A stretch of DNA of 64,000 nt from an uncultured Adlercreutzia sp. (GCA_910589165.1 CAJUSP010000013.1:32526-96525); one strand, 5' to 3'. Shown: positions 11,081 to 20,173, counted from the stretch's first letter. Notes: generated from the sequence alone by a model not told the origin. Numbers and translations are program-made.

Positions 11081-11722
11081 TTACGGGCGCCCGTACGGCA
11101 GCGGGTCGGGGTTGTCTGCGGAATGATACACCTCTTGGGCCGGCATGTAGGAGTTCCAAATGGCGACGGTCTTCGAGTACATGGGATGGCGCCGCTCCAT
11201 GATGAGCTGCACCCAGTAGGCGTAAGTGTCTAAGAACAGCTCGCGCAGGGACACCTCTCCCACCTTGGCGCGCAGCTTCTCCACCACCTTGCCCTTGCGT
11301 CCGGGCTCCAGCGCGTCGGCTACGTAGACGATCATGTCCAGATCGGTCATGCCAGGAGCGCCCACAGTGTGACGGTCGATGGCCTGCAGCACCGCCAGGG
11401 AAAGCTCGGGGAACTGGCGTCCTAGGGCCACCGCGGCGGTCATGCCGTGCAGCACCCGGGGCATGCCCAGAAGCTCGGGGTCCACTTCCACACCCAGCTC
11501 CTCCACGCGTTGAAGGATGCCCGGGTCGTCGTAGCCTTTGTCCCAGTCGTGCAGAAGCCCGGCGATGCGCGCCTCGCCCGCATCGGCGCCGTACACCTCG
11601 GCCAGCTGCTCGGCGGTCTGCGACACCCCCAAGCTGTGGGAGAAGCGGCGCGGCCCCACCCGCTCGGCCAGCTCGGCGCGGCGCGCCTCGAAGTACTCGT
11701 CGCTGTGCGTATCAACGGTCAT
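11081..11722 (-). CDS. yqeK: YqeK-family Ap4A hydrolase (HD domain)
   Basis: I chose ATG 11720-11722, giving 213 aa, because the protein beyond it has no family similarity and the start overlaps the nadD stop by 11 nt (translational coupling). The HD-domain ligands are visible in RFSHSLGVS and LLHDWDKG, with a further His/Asp pair in AIDRHTVG and YVADALEPGR. Characterised YqeK proteins split diadenosine tetraphosphate symmetrically into two ADP, a stress-nucleotide clearance role. The position between nadD and rsfS is conserved. Confidence 0.9.
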   Translation of the reverse strand: MTVDTHSDEYFEARRAELAERVGPRRFSHSLGVSQTAEQLAEVYGADAGEARIAGLLHDWDKGYDDPGILQRVEELGVEVDPELLGMPRVLHGMTAAVALGRQFPELSLAVLQAIDRHTVGAPGMTDLDMIVYVADALEPGRKGKVVEKLRAKVGEVSLRELFLDTYAYWVQLIMERRHPMYSKTVAIWNSYMPAQEVYHSADNPDPLPYGRP

Positions 11723-12389
11723 GGCCGTTTTCCTTTCTATACAAGCCCTCGCGCTCGATGATGCGTAGAACTTCGGCGGGCACGAGGCCCTCTGCCGCCG
11801 CGCCGGCGCCGATGCGGCGGCGCACCTCGCTGGAGGACACATCAGCCGCGGGCATCGCGAACGGCTCCACTTTGAAGCCGGCCTGCTCAAGGGACGCCAA
11901 GGCGTCGGCGTCCAGCTCGTAGCCGGGGCGGTTGGCCACGGCGAAGGCGGCCAGGTTCGCCAGCTGCGTCGCCTCGTGCCACCGCGGAAGGGTCAGGGCC
12001 GCATCGGCCCCCACCACGTACACGATCTCCACGGCATCAGGCAGCGCCTCCCGCAGCTCTCGCAGCGTATCGGCGGCGTAGGTCACGCCGGGCCGGCGCA
12101 CTTCCGCGTCGCACACCGCCGTCCCGCCAAGGGACGCGGCCAAAGCGCGGCACATCTCAAGCCGCAGATTACCCGGGGCCACCTGGCGGTCCTGCTTGAA
12201 CGCCGGGCGCCCCGTCGGCACGATGAGCAGCCGATCGAGCCCCAGCGCCCCCTTCGCCGCCGCGGCCAGACGCCGGTGCCCCTCGTGGGGCGGGTCGAAG
12301 GTACCCCCGAGGAAACCGAGCCGCACCGGCTCGCCCGCCCGGGCCCGCCGGGCCGCCTCCGCGCCGAGAAGCTCCTCCGCATCCAGCAT
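11712..12389 (-). CDS. nadD: Nicotinate-nucleotide adenylyltransferase
   Basis: The 225-residue enzyme (ATG 12387-12389) converts nicotinate mononucleotide and ATP to deamido-NAD. Signature motifs are GGTFDPPHEGH near residue 29 (nucleotidyltransferase HxGH as H-E-G-H), the IVPTGRPAFKQ loop and the C-terminal SSSEVRRRI (ISSTxIR type). The frame remains open upstream into proA but only shadows it. It starts 11 nt after the proA stop and overlaps yqeK by 11 nt. Confidence 0.94.
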   Translation of the reverse strand: MLDAEELLGAEAARRARAGEPVRLGFLGGTFDPPHEGHRRLAAAAKGALGLDRLLIVPTGRPAFKQDRQVAPGNLRLEMCRALAASLGGTAVCDAEVRRPGVTYAADTLRELREALPDAVEIVYVVGADAALTLPRWHEATQLANLAAFAVANRPGYELDADALASLEQAGFKVEPFAMPAADVSSSEVRRRIGAGAAAEGLVPAEVLRIIEREGLYRKENGHDR

Positions 12390-12400
12390 GGCCGAGGCCC

Positions 12401-13711
12401 TTAGGCCCTCACCTGGCCAGCGCCGCGCAGCACGTACTTGTAGGACGTGAGCGCGTCGGCGGCGAAGGGCCCGCGGGTATGGATCTTCTGGGTGGAGATG
12501 CCGATCTCGGCCCCCAGGCCGAACTGGCCGCCGTCGGTGAAAGCCGTGGAAGCGTTGGCGTACACCGCCGCCGCGTCCACCTGGGCCAGGAACGCCTCGA
12601 TGGCCGCTTCGTCGTCGGCCACGATGGACTCGGAGTGCTTCGTGCCGTAGCGGTTCACATGGGCGATGGCCTCGTCCACCCCGTCCACCACGCGCACGGC
12701 AATCTCGGGCCCCAGGTACTCCGTGGCCCAGTCGTACTCGCCGGCCGGCTCGGCGGCAAGGCCCCCCTCGCCGGGTGCGGCGGCCTCGGGCACGCCGGCA
12801 GCCCGGGCCACAGCCAGGGCCTCCTCGTCGGCGTGGATGAGAATGCCGGCGGCGGCCAAATCGGCCAAAAGCCTGGGCAGCACATCGTCGGCGGCCGCTC
12901 GGTCCACCAGCAGAGTCTCGGCAGCGTTGCACACGCCCAAACGGCGGCACTTGGCGTTCATGACGATGTCATGGGCCCACTCTCGGTTGGCCGAGGCGTG
13001 CACGTACACGTGGCAGTTGCCCGTGCCCGTCTCGATGACCGGCACCTTGGCATGTTCCACGCAGTGCTTGATGAGTCCGGCGCCCCCGCGCGGAATGAGC
13101 ACGTCCACCAGGCCGTGCAGGCTCATGAGCACGTCGGTGGCGGCACGGTCGGTGGTGGTGATGGCGCAGATGGTACCCTCGGGCAGCCCCGCGCCCACGG
13201 CCGCCGCGGCCAGAATGTCGGCGATGACCTCGTTCGACCACGCCGCCAGGCTGCCGCCGCGCAGCACGCAGGCGTTACCCGACTTCACGCACACCCCGGC
13301 GGCGTCCGCCGTCACGTTCGGGCGCGCCTCGTACACCATGGCCACCACGCCCAGCGGCACCGACACCCGCGTAAGCCCGATGCCGTTGTACAGGGTCGAT
13401 TCCATGCTCACCTGGCCGAGCGGGTCGGGCAGGGCCGCCACGTCCTCAAGCGCGTCGGCCATGGCGCCCACGCGGGCCTCGTCCAGCATCAGCCGGTCCA
13501 GCAGCGCCTCGCTCGTGGCCGCCTCGCGGGCCGCCGCCATATCCTCGCCGTTGGCCGCCACAATCTCGGCGGCGTGCTCGCGCAGGGCGCGCGCCATGGC
13601 GCGCAGGGCGCCGTCGCGCTCCTCGGCCGTCGTCACGGCCAGCTTCACGCTGGCGGCCTTGGCCTCCTTAGCCAGGGCGATAATCTCGTCGCGAAGTTCC
13701 ACGTTCCGCAT
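12401..13711 (-). CDS. proA: Gamma-glutamyl phosphate reductase
   Basis: The 436-residue aldehyde-dehydrogenase-fold enzyme performs the second step of proline synthesis, reducing gamma-glutamyl phosphate with NADPH. The catalytic-Cys region RRLGVCNAAETLLVD, the NADP-binding GLPEGTICAIT and the ending TYKYVLRG-type sequence (TSYKYVLRGAGQVRA) are present. Length is standard. It follows proB by 18 nt, so the two enzymes acting in sequence are co-expressed. Confidence 0.96.
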   Translation of the reverse strand: MRNVELRDEIIALAKEAKAASVKLAVTTAEERDGALRAMARALREHAAEIVAANGEDMAAAREAATSEALLDRLMLDEARVGAMADALEDVAALPDPLGQVSMESTLYNGIGLTRVSVPLGVVAMVYEARPNVTADAAGVCVKSGNACVLRGGSLAAWSNEVIADILAAAAVGAGLPEGTICAITTTDRAATDVLMSLHGLVDVLIPRGGAGLIKHCVEHAKVPVIETGTGNCHVYVHASANREWAHDIVMNAKCRRLGVCNAAETLLVDRAAADDVLPRLLADLAAAGILIHADEEALAVARAAGVPEAAAPGEGGLAAEPAGEYDWATEYLGPEIAVRVVDGVDEAIAHVNRYGTKHSESIVADDEAAIEAFLAQVDAAAVYANASTAFTDGGQFGLGAEIGISTQKIHTRGPFAADALTSYKYVLRGAGQVRA

Positions 13712-13729
13712 CCTTTCAGAGAGCTTGCG

Positions 13730-14857
13730 CTATTCGAACAGAACCAGCTCGTCGCGGTGGATGACCGGCTTGTCGGCCAGCACCGCCAGAATGGCGTTGG
13801 AAGCCACCGCCTCGCGGGACTTCCCCACCGCCAGCTTCAGCAAGTCGCTCGCGGCGGCGGCGCGCCCGCGGCCGAACACATGGCCCGAGCTATCGGCCAC
13901 GTCCACAATGTCGTCGTAGCCGAAGTCGCCGGTCACGACCGCCACACCCACGGAAAGCAGCGACTTGCCGCGCTCCACCAGGGCGTCGCGGGCGCCGTCG
14001 TCCACCACGATGGTGCCGTGCACGGCATCCCCGAGCGCAATCCACAGCTTCTTCGGTGTGATCTCGTGGGGCCGCTCAGGCGCGGTGAACAGGGTGCCCA
14101 CCGCCTCGCCGGCCGCGGCGTCCACAATGCAGTTAGGGGTGCGCCCCTGGCAGATGACCATGGGAATGCCCGCAGCCATCAGCACGCGCGCCGCCTTGAT
14201 CTTGGTGATCATGCCGCCGGAACCCACGCCGGACACGGCGCCCCCCGCCGCCGCCAGAATGTCGCGGCCCACGCGGTCCACCCGCGGGATGAGCTTCGCC
14301 TCCGGGTCGATGAGCGGGTTGGCGGTGTAGAGCCCGTCGATGTCCGACAGAATGACCATGAGATCGGCGTCGATGAGGCAGGCCACAAGCGCCGCCAGGG
14401 TGTCGTTGTCGCCGAAGCGGATCTGCTCCACCGACACCGTGTCGTTCTCGTTCACAATGGGCACCACCGACAGCTCCAAAAGGCGCGAGAGCGTGTCGCG
14501 CGCGTGCAGGTAGGCGGTGCGGTCGGCCGTGTCGCGCCGGGTGAGCAGCACCACGGACGTAAGCATGTCGCGCTTGCCGAAGGCCTCGGCGTAGGCCGTG
14601 GAAAGGGCGCTCTGCCCCACCGAGGCCGCCGCCTGCAAGCTCGGCATGTCGCTCGGGCGCTTCGCGATACCTAGGGCCTCAAGGCCGCAGGCGATGGCGG
14701 CCGAGGTGACCACCACCACGTCCCACCCGGCCTCGCGCACCCGGGCCAGCTGGTCGGCCAGCTCGTCCAGAAAGCCGTAGTCGATGGAGCTCTCCGATGT
14801 GGTCAGCGTCGCCGACCCAATCTTCACCACCAAGCGGCGGCGTCCCTCTTCAGCCAT
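13730..14857 (-). CDS. proB: Glutamate 5-kinase with PUA domain
   Basis: This 375-residue kinase starts proline synthesis by phosphorylating glutamate. The amino-acid kinase core shows VVKIGSATLT, the VPIVNENDTVSVEQIRFGDND active-site block and GGMITKIKAA. The C-terminal about 80 residues (ITPKKLWIALGD...GRAAAASDLL) form a PUA domain, as in full-length bacterial ProB. Feedback inhibition by proline is typical of the family. The ATG overlaps the obg stop by one base (TAATG). Confidence 0.95.
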   Translation of the reverse strand: MAEEGRRRLVVKIGSATLTTSESSIDYGFLDELADQLARVREAGWDVVVVTSAAIACGLEALGIAKRPSDMPSLQAAASVGQSALSTAYAEAFGKRDMLTSVVLLTRRDTADRTAYLHARDTLSRLLELSVVPIVNENDTVSVEQIRFGDNDTLAALVACLIDADLMVILSDIDGLYTANPLIDPEAKLIPRVDRVGRDILAAAGGAVSGVGSGGMITKIKAARVLMAAGIPMVICQGRTPNCIVDAAAGEAVGTLFTAPERPHEITPKKLWIALGDAVHGTIVVDDGARDALVERGKSLLSVGVAVVTGDFGYDDIVDVADSSGHVFGRGRAAAASDLLKLAVGKSREAVASNAILAVLADKPVIHRDELVLFE

Positions 14858-16254
14858 TACAGATCCAACTCCTGGTAGATGTCCTCATGCACGGCCGTGG
14901 GCGACTCGAAGGCGAACGAGAACCCGAGGATGCGCACCTCGTCGCCGTCGCGGGCCCCGGCCTTCTCGAGGGCCGTGTCGACCCCCATGCGCTTGAAGCG
15001 GTGCTGGAAGAAGGCCACGGCCTCCTCGTTCTCCCAATCGGTCTGCACCACCATGCGCTCCACCTGCACGCCGCGCACGCGCCAGGCGCCGTCGCCCTCG
15101 GGCAGCACGTCGAAGCGCTTCTCGCGGGCCTCGCGGCGCAGCTCCCACACATGGTCGTACTGCACGTCGGCCGCCGCCGCGTCGCGGGCCGCCTCGCGCA
15201 GCTCGTGCACCTTGGTGGCGATGGCCGCCTTCAGGGAATCGACCCCGGCGCCCGCCAGCGCGCTGATGCGGTAGAGCTTCGGGTCGATGGGGCTTTCCAC
15301 GAACTCGTTGCCGCCAGCCGCGGCCACGGAGTCTTCCCGCACCCGCGCCGCCAGCGCCTCGCACGCCTCCTCGGTGCCGGGCGCGTCTATCTTGTTGGCC
15401 ACCACGATGCGCGGCCGGCTCGCCAGCTCCACATCGTACTTGGCGATCTCGTTCTTGATGATCTCGTAGTCCTCCAAGGGGTCGCGCCCCTCCCAGTCGC
15501 CGGTGAGGTCCACGATCTGCACGATAAGGGCCGTGCGTTCGATGTGGCGCAGGAATTCGTGGCCGAGCCCCTTGCCCTCCGAGGCCCCCTCGATGAGCCC
15601 GGGAATGTCGGCCACGACGAAGGACAAGTCGCCCGAAGTAGCCACGCCCAAATTCGGCACCAGCGTGGTGAAGGGGTAGTCGGCGATCTTCGGCCGGGCC
15701 GCGCTCATCTTTGCGATAAGCGAGCTTTTGCCCGCCGACGGCATGCCCACAAGCGCCGCGTCGGCCATGAGCTTCATCTCCAGCTCGATCCAGCGCTCCT
15801 CGGCCGGCTCGCCCAGCTCGGCGAAGGCGGGCGCGCGCCGGGTGCTCGTCACGAAGTGGATGTTGCCACGGCCGCCCATGCCGCCGTTGGCCACGGTCAC
15901 CCGCTCGCCGTCGTGGGTGAGGTCGGCGATCATCTCGCCCACTTCCCCGGCCTCTTCGAAGTACTCGTGCACGACGGTGCCCACGGGCACCTTCAGCACC
16001 AGGTCCTCGCCGGTGGCGCCGTGCATGCGGCTGCCCTTGCCGTGGGTGCCGCGCTCGGCCTTGAAGTGGTGCTTGAAGCGGTACTCGATAAGCGAGGACA
16101 CGCCGGCGTCGGCCTCGACGATCACGTTGCCGCCGTGGCCTCCGTCGCCGCCGTCCGGGCCGCCCTTGGGCACATGGGCCTCGCGCCGAAACGACATGCA
16201 GCCGGCCCCGCCGTTGCCGCCCTTCACATTGATGCGAACCTTGTCAATAAACAT
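14857..16254 (-). CDS. obgE: Obg/CgtA ribosome-assembly GTPase
   Basis: The start is set at ATG 16252-16254 (465 aa) because MFIDKVRINVKGGNGG is the canonical N-terminus and AAAGG precedes it. Domain order is the glycine-rich Obg fold (1-158), the GTPase domain with G1 GMPSAGKSS, switch region TTLVPNLG, G3 DIPGLIEGA and G4 NKID, and a C-terminal OCT domain (about 380-450) found in Gram-positive Obg. It binds the 50S subunit and links growth to (p)ppGpp. proB and proA follow with overlap. Confidence 0.96.
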   Translation of the reverse strand: MFIDKVRINVKGGNGGAGCMSFRREAHVPKGGPDGGDGGHGGNVIVEADAGVSSLIEYRFKHHFKAERGTHGKGSRMHGATGEDLVLKVPVGTVVHEYFEEAGEVGEMIADLTHDGERVTVANGGMGGRGNIHFVTSTRRAPAFAELGEPAEERWIELEMKLMADAALVGMPSAGKSSLIAKMSAARPKIADYPFTTLVPNLGVATSGDLSFVVADIPGLIEGASEGKGLGHEFLRHIERTALIVQIVDLTGDWEGRDPLEDYEIIKNEIAKYDVELASRPRIVVANKIDAPGTEEACEALAARVREDSVAAAGGNEFVESPIDPKLYRISALAGAGVDSLKAAIATKVHELREAARDAAAADVQYDHVWELRREAREKRFDVLPEGDGAWRVRGVQVERMVVQTDWENEEAVAFFQHRFKRMGVDTALEKAGARDGDEVRILGFSFAFESPTAVHEDIYQELDL

Positions 16255-16296
16255 GAGAGCCTTTCGAAGAATTGCATTGGGAGAATCATACAACAA

Positions 16297-16320
16297 TGCC
16301 CCCCGGAAACTCGGGGGGCA
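16297..16320 (-). terminator. Hairpin after rpmA, probable terminator
   Basis: TGCCCCCCGAGTTTCCGGGGGGCA on the minus strand forms an 8-9-bp stem followed by TTGTTGT, a weak U tract. It separates rplU-rpmA from obg and probably acts as an attenuating terminator. Confidence 0.6.
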
Positions 16321-16364
16321 TCGGTTAGACGCTTGATGTTACGCAGTCGTTGAAACTGAAGCGT

Positions 16365-16625
16365 TTAGGCAGTCTGCTCGGCCGGGATCACGTGGATCTT
16401 GCGCTTGTCGCCGCGCGTGAACTTCAGGGTGCCGTCGCACAGGGCGAACAGGGTGTCGTCCTTGCCGCGGCCGACGTTCTCGCCGGGATGGAAGTGGGTG
16501 CCGCGCTGACGCACGATGATGTTGCCGGTCTTCACGACCTCGCCGGCGAACTTCTTCACGCCCAGTCGCTGCGCGTGGGAGTCGCGACCGTTACGGGTAG
16601 AGCCCAAGCCTTTCTTGTGTGCCAT
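16365..16625 (-). CDS. rpmA: 50S ribosomal protein L27
   Basis: The 86-residue protein begins MAHKKGLGSTRNGRDS and contains RLGVKKFAGEVVKTGNII and RQRGTHFHPG, all hallmarks of L27, whose N-terminal tail reaches the peptidyl-transferase centre. It begins directly with MAHKKG, so there is no cleavable N-terminal extension of the kind Firmicutes remove with Prp protease. It lies 22 nt after rplU. Confidence 0.97.
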   Translation of the reverse strand: MAHKKGLGSTRNGRDSHAQRLGVKKFAGEVVKTGNIIVRQRGTHFHPGENVGRGKDDTLFALCDGTLKFTRGDKRKIHVIPAEQTA

Positions 16626-16647
16626 GAGAGATTCCTCCTTCTGCCCG

Positions 16648-16968
16648 TTACTCGGCCTTGGCCGTACCGACGGATTCGATCTTCACGCGGGTCATGTTCT
16701 GGCGATGACCGCGCAGCTTCTTGTAGTTCTTGCGCTTCTTGAACTTGAAGACCAACTGCTTGTCGCCCTTGAACTGCTCGAGCACGGTGGCCACGACCTT
16801 GGTCTTGGCGGCCTTGGCCGGGTCGGCCTCAACCTTGTCGCCGTCGACGACGCAGATGGCCTCAAGCTCCACCTTGTCGCCAGGCTCGACGTTGAGCTTC
16901 TCGATGTTGATCTTGTCTCCGGGGGCGACCTTGTACTGCTTGCCGCCCGTTTTCACGATTGCGTACAT
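16648..16968 (-). CDS. rplU: 50S ribosomal protein L21
   Basis: The start is ATG 16966-16968 (106 aa), with CAAGGAGA upstream; MYAIVKTGGKQYKVAPGD is the canonical L21 N-terminus. The KKRKNYKKLRGHRQ segment near the C-terminus is the 23S rRNA-binding part. It is the first gene of rplU-rpmA, transcribed from a consensus-like promoter 40 nt upstream. Confidence 0.96.
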   Translation of the reverse strand: MYAIVKTGGKQYKVAPGDKINIEKLNVEPGDKVELEAICVVDGDKVEADPAKAAKTKVVATVLEQFKGDKQLVFKFKKRKNYKKLRGHRQNMTRVKIESVGTAKAE

Positions 16969-17006
16969 GTAAGTATCTCCTTGAATGTGACTAAACGCAA
17001 GGCGAT

Positions 17007-17035
17007 ATCTTACCAGCGCCCACACCCCGAGTCAA
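17007..17035 (-). promoter_or_regulatory. Sigma-70-type promoter of rplU-rpmA
   Basis: Minus strand: -35 TTGACT (17030-17035), 17-nt spacer, -10 TAAGAT (17007-17012). It is close to consensus, as expected for a ribosomal-protein operon. Confidence 0.85.
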
Positions 17036-17145
17036 TGATTTTCTTCCCCAAAAACAAGCCGTTCACCGACCATCTACATTCGCCCACTTTCCTAGCCTCC
17101 CTGCACCCCCATAGGCCCGCGCCCGCGCCCTCCAACGCTTTACAC

Positions 17146-17223
17146 AACCTATAAAGACCTATAAAATTCTCCCGAACCTATAAAGACCTATAAATCAGAA
17201 CGCAACCTATAAAGACCCATAAA
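17146..17223 (+). repeat. Three 20-nt direct repeats with exact 29-nt period upstream of the ATPase gene
   Basis: AACCTATAAAGACCTATAAA occurs at 17146 and 17175 and, with one change, at 17204. Each unit is itself two tandem ACCTATAAA half-sites 10 bp apart, and the 9-nt spacers between units differ. The AT-rich block in GC-rich DNA ends 18 bp before the ATG of the AAA ATPase. It looks like an operator array or iteron-like protein-binding site; CTATAAA may also serve as a -10. Confidence 0.85.
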
Positions 17224-17241
17224 ACTCCCAGAGGAGCACCG

Positions 17242-18288
17242 ATGAAGAAGACCAATCCCTTTTCGCTGACCTTCGGCAAGCCGCCGAAACGCATGGTACA
17301 ACGGCTTCTCCAGCACGACGAGATCGCCGACGAGCTTCGGGCCGAAGAGCCCTCGCAGCAAGTCTTCATGGTCACCGGCGTGCGCGGCGTCGGGAAGACG
17401 GTGTTCATGGCCGACCTCTGCAACGAGCTCGCCGACGACAAAACCTGGACAGTCGTCTTCCTGAACTCGAGCACCGACATGCTCTCGGGAATGCTCTCGC
17501 AGCTAGCGAGCAAGGGCGAGCTGGCTACCATCTTCAAGTCGGCGAACATCAACCTGTCCTTCTTCGGCTTCAGCGTCGATCTTGGGCGCGGAACCCAGAT
17601 CGTAGATACCGAAGTCGCCCTTCAGAAAATGCTCGCGAACATGCAGAAGCACGGCAAGCGCGTGCTCGTTGCCATAGACGAGGCGACCAGCACCCCAGCC
17701 ATGAGGGAATTCGCGTCGGCCTTCCAGATCTTCCTCATGCAAGGGCTTCCCGTGCATCTGATTATGACCGGGCTCTACGAGAACATCAACGAGCTGCAGA
17801 ACGAGGAGAACCTCACGTTTCTGTACCGCGCGCCCAAAATCAATCTGGAGCCCCTCAGTATCGGGGCCATGGCGAAGAGCTACCAAAGCGTGTTCGAGAT
17901 CGACGAGGAAGAGGCGCTCGGCATGGCCCGCAGCACCAAGGGCTACTCGTTCGCCTACCAGGTCGTGGGCTACTGCCGCTGGAAGTACGGCAGCGGAAGC
18001 AGCTACCTGGAGCAGAGCAAGCTCTATCTGGAAGACTACGCCTACACGAAGATTTGGGCCGAGCTGTCGGGCAAAGACCGCAAAGTATTGCACGGCATCG
18101 CGACGGCGGAGTCGGGGAAGGTGAAGGACGTGCGCGAGAAACTCGGCATGGGCAGCAACGAGCTCAGCCCCTACCGCGACCGTCTCATCAAGCGAGGCCT
18201 GATCGACGGCAGCAACTTCGGCCACCTCGATTTCACCCTCCCCTTCTTCGACCAGTTCATCATAGAGAACTACTTCGAGGAGGAGTAG
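17242..18288 (+). CDS. Solitary AAA-family ATPase with C-terminal winged-helix-like segment
   Basis: The 348-residue protein has Walker A GVRGVGKT (46-53) and Walker B RVLVAIDEA (about 134-142). A C-terminal region (about 275-330) reads as a winged-helix arrangement (KDRKVLHGIATAESGKVKDVREKLG, then RLIKRGLIDGS). This matches the archaeal-type/STAND-like ATPase plus wHTH architecture, whose members are mostly of unknown function. It is the only plus-strand gene in the first 21 kb, has a GAGGAG ribosome site, its own terminator and the 29-nt-period repeats in front. It may be a regulator of its own promoter or part of a mobile or defence function; no partner gene is adjacent. Confidence 0.75.
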   Translation: MKKTNPFSLTFGKPPKRMVQRLLQHDEIADELRAEEPSQQVFMVTGVRGVGKTVFMADLCNELADDKTWTVVFLNSSTDMLSGMLSQLASKGELATIFKSANINLSFFGFSVDLGRGTQIVDTEVALQKMLANMQKHGKRVLVAIDEATSTPAMREFASAFQIFLMQGLPVHLIMTGLYENINELQNEENLTFLYRAPKINLEPLSIGAMAKSYQSVFEIDEEEALGMARSTKGYSFAYQVVGYCRWKYGSGSSYLEQSKLYLEDYAYTKIWAELSGKDRKVLHGIATAESGKVKDVREKLGMGSNELSPYRDRLIKRGLIDGSNFGHLDFTLPFFDQFIIENYFEEE

Positions 18289-18382
18289 GAGGCCTCATAG
18301 CGCATAGCCCTTGGTTTTGACAGGAGGCGCTCGAAAAGGGGCCAGAAAAACTAGGGCCAGTCCCAGCAGGACCGGCTCCTAC

Positions 18383-18400
18383 GAAACCCGAGGGTTTTTC
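18383..18400 (+). terminator. Small terminator after the ATPase gene
   Basis: AAACCCGAGGGTTTTTC is a short stem with a U tract, 95 nt after the ATPase stop. It is a weak but plausible plus-strand terminator. Confidence 0.5.
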
Positions 18401-18448
18401 ATGTGCGATTGTGTTCGCAGAATCACGTCATGCTGTCAATCGCCTTCG

Positions 18449-18485
18449 CCAAAAGGGAAAGGGCGCCCTGCTCGGGGGCGCCCTT
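18449..18485 (-). terminator. Terminator after the YfcC transporter gene
   Basis: On the minus strand GGGCGCCC...GGGCGCCC forms a strong 8-bp stem with loop CCGAGCA, followed by TTTCCCTTTT. It closes the arcA-transporter transcript. The remainder of 18289-18571 has no gene. Confidence 0.75.
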
Positions 18486-18571
18486 CCGGAAGGATGACAG
18501 CCGGCAGGCTGTTATCGGTTGGGGATCGGCGCACGCTCGGGCGCGCCGGTGGCCGCTTACGGCCTTGCCTC

Positions 18572-20173
18572 CTAGGCTGCGCCCGGGAGAATCATCATGG
18601 CCGCCGTCAGGATGACCATGCAGACCACACCCAGGATCACGAACAGCTTCGCGCCGAACTTGAGCCAGGTGGAGTACTCGATCTTGGCCAGGGCCAGGCC
18701 GCCCATGATGGCGCCGGAGGTCGGGGTGAACAGGTTCACCAGGCCGTTGCCGGCGGAGTAGATCATGACCATGGTCTCAACGGAGAAGTTGAGGTTGGAG
18801 GCCAGGCCGCCCATGATGGGCATCGAGACCGTCGCCATACCCGAGGAAGACGGGATCAGGAAGGACAGCACGATGTAGAGCAGGAAGCTCAGCGGGGCGA
18901 AGATGATCGCCGACATGCCGGACAGGGCGTTGGCCGCGTTCTCGAGAATCCACATGTCAAGGCCGGTCTGGGCCATGAGCACGGTGATGGAGCGGGCCAG
19001 GGCGATGATCAGCACAACGGACATCATGTCGGCCGCGCCGTTGATGAAGGCCTTCACGAAGCGGGCCTCGGAGACGCCGCCGATGATGCCGATGATAAGG
19101 GCCATCAGCAGGAACCAGGTGGAGGCCTCATCGAAGTACCAGCCGCCCAGCGGCACACCGGTCAGGAAGGACGACCACGCGGGGGTCACCTCTTCCTCGG
19201 CCACGGCCACGCCGGCCGCGTCGCCCTCGAGGGCGAGCGAGGACTCGGTGGCCTCGTCGTACACGGCGACGATCTCCTCGCCGTCAACGGGGGTGGCAAC
19301 CTCCTCGTAGGTGGCGCCGGCCTCGAAGCCGTCGAACCCGAGGTCGGTCCAGGGGATGAAGGACACGATCATAACCACGAAGGTAAGGGCGAACACGATG
19401 AGCGACCACTTCTGGCGGGCGGTCATCTTCGGGGTGGCAGCAGCGTCGCCCGCGGCAGCCTCGTCCTCGGACTCGTTCAGGCCCCACTCCTGCATCATAT
19501 CCTGCTGCTCCTGCAGAGACAGGAAGGTGGAACCCTTGTCCTCCTTGACCTTCTTCGCGTAGCGCATGACGAACACGATGGAGATGGCGATGGTCACGAT
19601 CCAGAGGATGGCGCCCAGGGCGATGATGGTGGCCTGGTTCACGGCAATGCCCACGCCGGCCAGCGCATCAACGGCCACGCCGACGGCGAACGGGTTCACC
19701 GTGGAGCCCAGAACGCCGCAGCCAGCGCCCAGCAGGACGACGGCGGCGCCGGTCAGGCTGTCGAAGCCCGCAGCCACCATGGTGGCGGCCAGCAGCAGGT
19801 AGAACGGCACGGTTTCCTCGCACATGCCGTAGGTGGTACCACCGATGGAGAAGATGATCATCAGAATGGGGATGAGCACGAGCTCGTTGCCCTTCAGCTT
19901 ATGCACCAAAGCGGCAATGCCGGCATCCAGCGCGCCCGTCTCGGTGATGATTCCGAGGAAACCGCCGAGAATCATCACGAACAGGCAGACGCCGATGGCG
20001 TCCTGGAAGCCGAAGACCGGCGCGGTCAGCACGCCGGAGAGCGTGGCGCCCTCGATGCCCTCGACGCCGGCCAGCGACATGATGACCGTGACGATGGCGA
20101 GCACCACCAGGATAATAAGTAGGATGGTAAAGGAAGAGAGGCTTGCGCGCTTCTTCTTTTTCGTATCTGCCAT
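18572..20173 (-). CDS. YfcC-family transporter, probable arginine/ornithine exchanger
   Basis: This 533-residue membrane protein has about 12-13 hydrophobic helices. YfcC signatures include IFSIGGTTYGMCEETVPFY and the repeat-like NPFAVGVA and IPSSSGMATVSMPIMGGLAS motifs, as in the AbgT/C4-dicarboxylate carrier superfamily. A soluble acidic loop of about 45 residues (LQEQQDMMQEWGLNESEDE...) and another acidic insert (about 285-335) interrupt the helices. It lies 70 nt downstream of arcA on the same strand, so exchange of arginine for ornithine (ArcD2-like role) is the best inference. Substrate is not proven by sequence. The start is supported by TAAGGAG. Confidence 0.8.
   Translation of the reverse strand: MADTKKKKRASLSSFTILLIILVVLAIVTVIMSLAGVEGIEGATLSGVLTAPVFGFQDAIGVCLFVMILGGFLGIITETGALDAGIAALVHKLKGNELVLIPILMIIFSIGGTTYGMCEETVPFYLLLAATMVAAGFDSLTGAAVVLLGAGCGVLGSTVNPFAVGVAVDALAGVGIAVNQATIIALGAILWIVTIAISIVFVMRYAKKVKEDKGSTFLSLQEQQDMMQEWGLNESEDEAAAGDAAATPKMTARQKWSLIVFALTFVVMIVSFIPWTDLGFDGFEAGATYEEVATPVDGEEIVAVYDEATESSLALEGDAAGVAVAEEEVTPAWSSFLTGVPLGGWYFDEASTWFLLMALIIGIIGGVSEARFVKAFINGAADMMSVVLIIALARSITVLMAQTGLDMWILENAANALSGMSAIIFAPLSFLLYIVLSFLIPSSSGMATVSMPIMGGLASNLNFSVETMVMIYSAGNGLVNLFTPTSGAIMGGLALAKIEYSTWLKFGAKLFVILGVVCMVILTAAMMILPGAA

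Noticed and set aside
17146..17223. CRISPR-like reading of the 29-nt-period repeats
   Set aside because: Spacers are only 9 nt, there are three units, and no cas genes are present. An operator array fits better.
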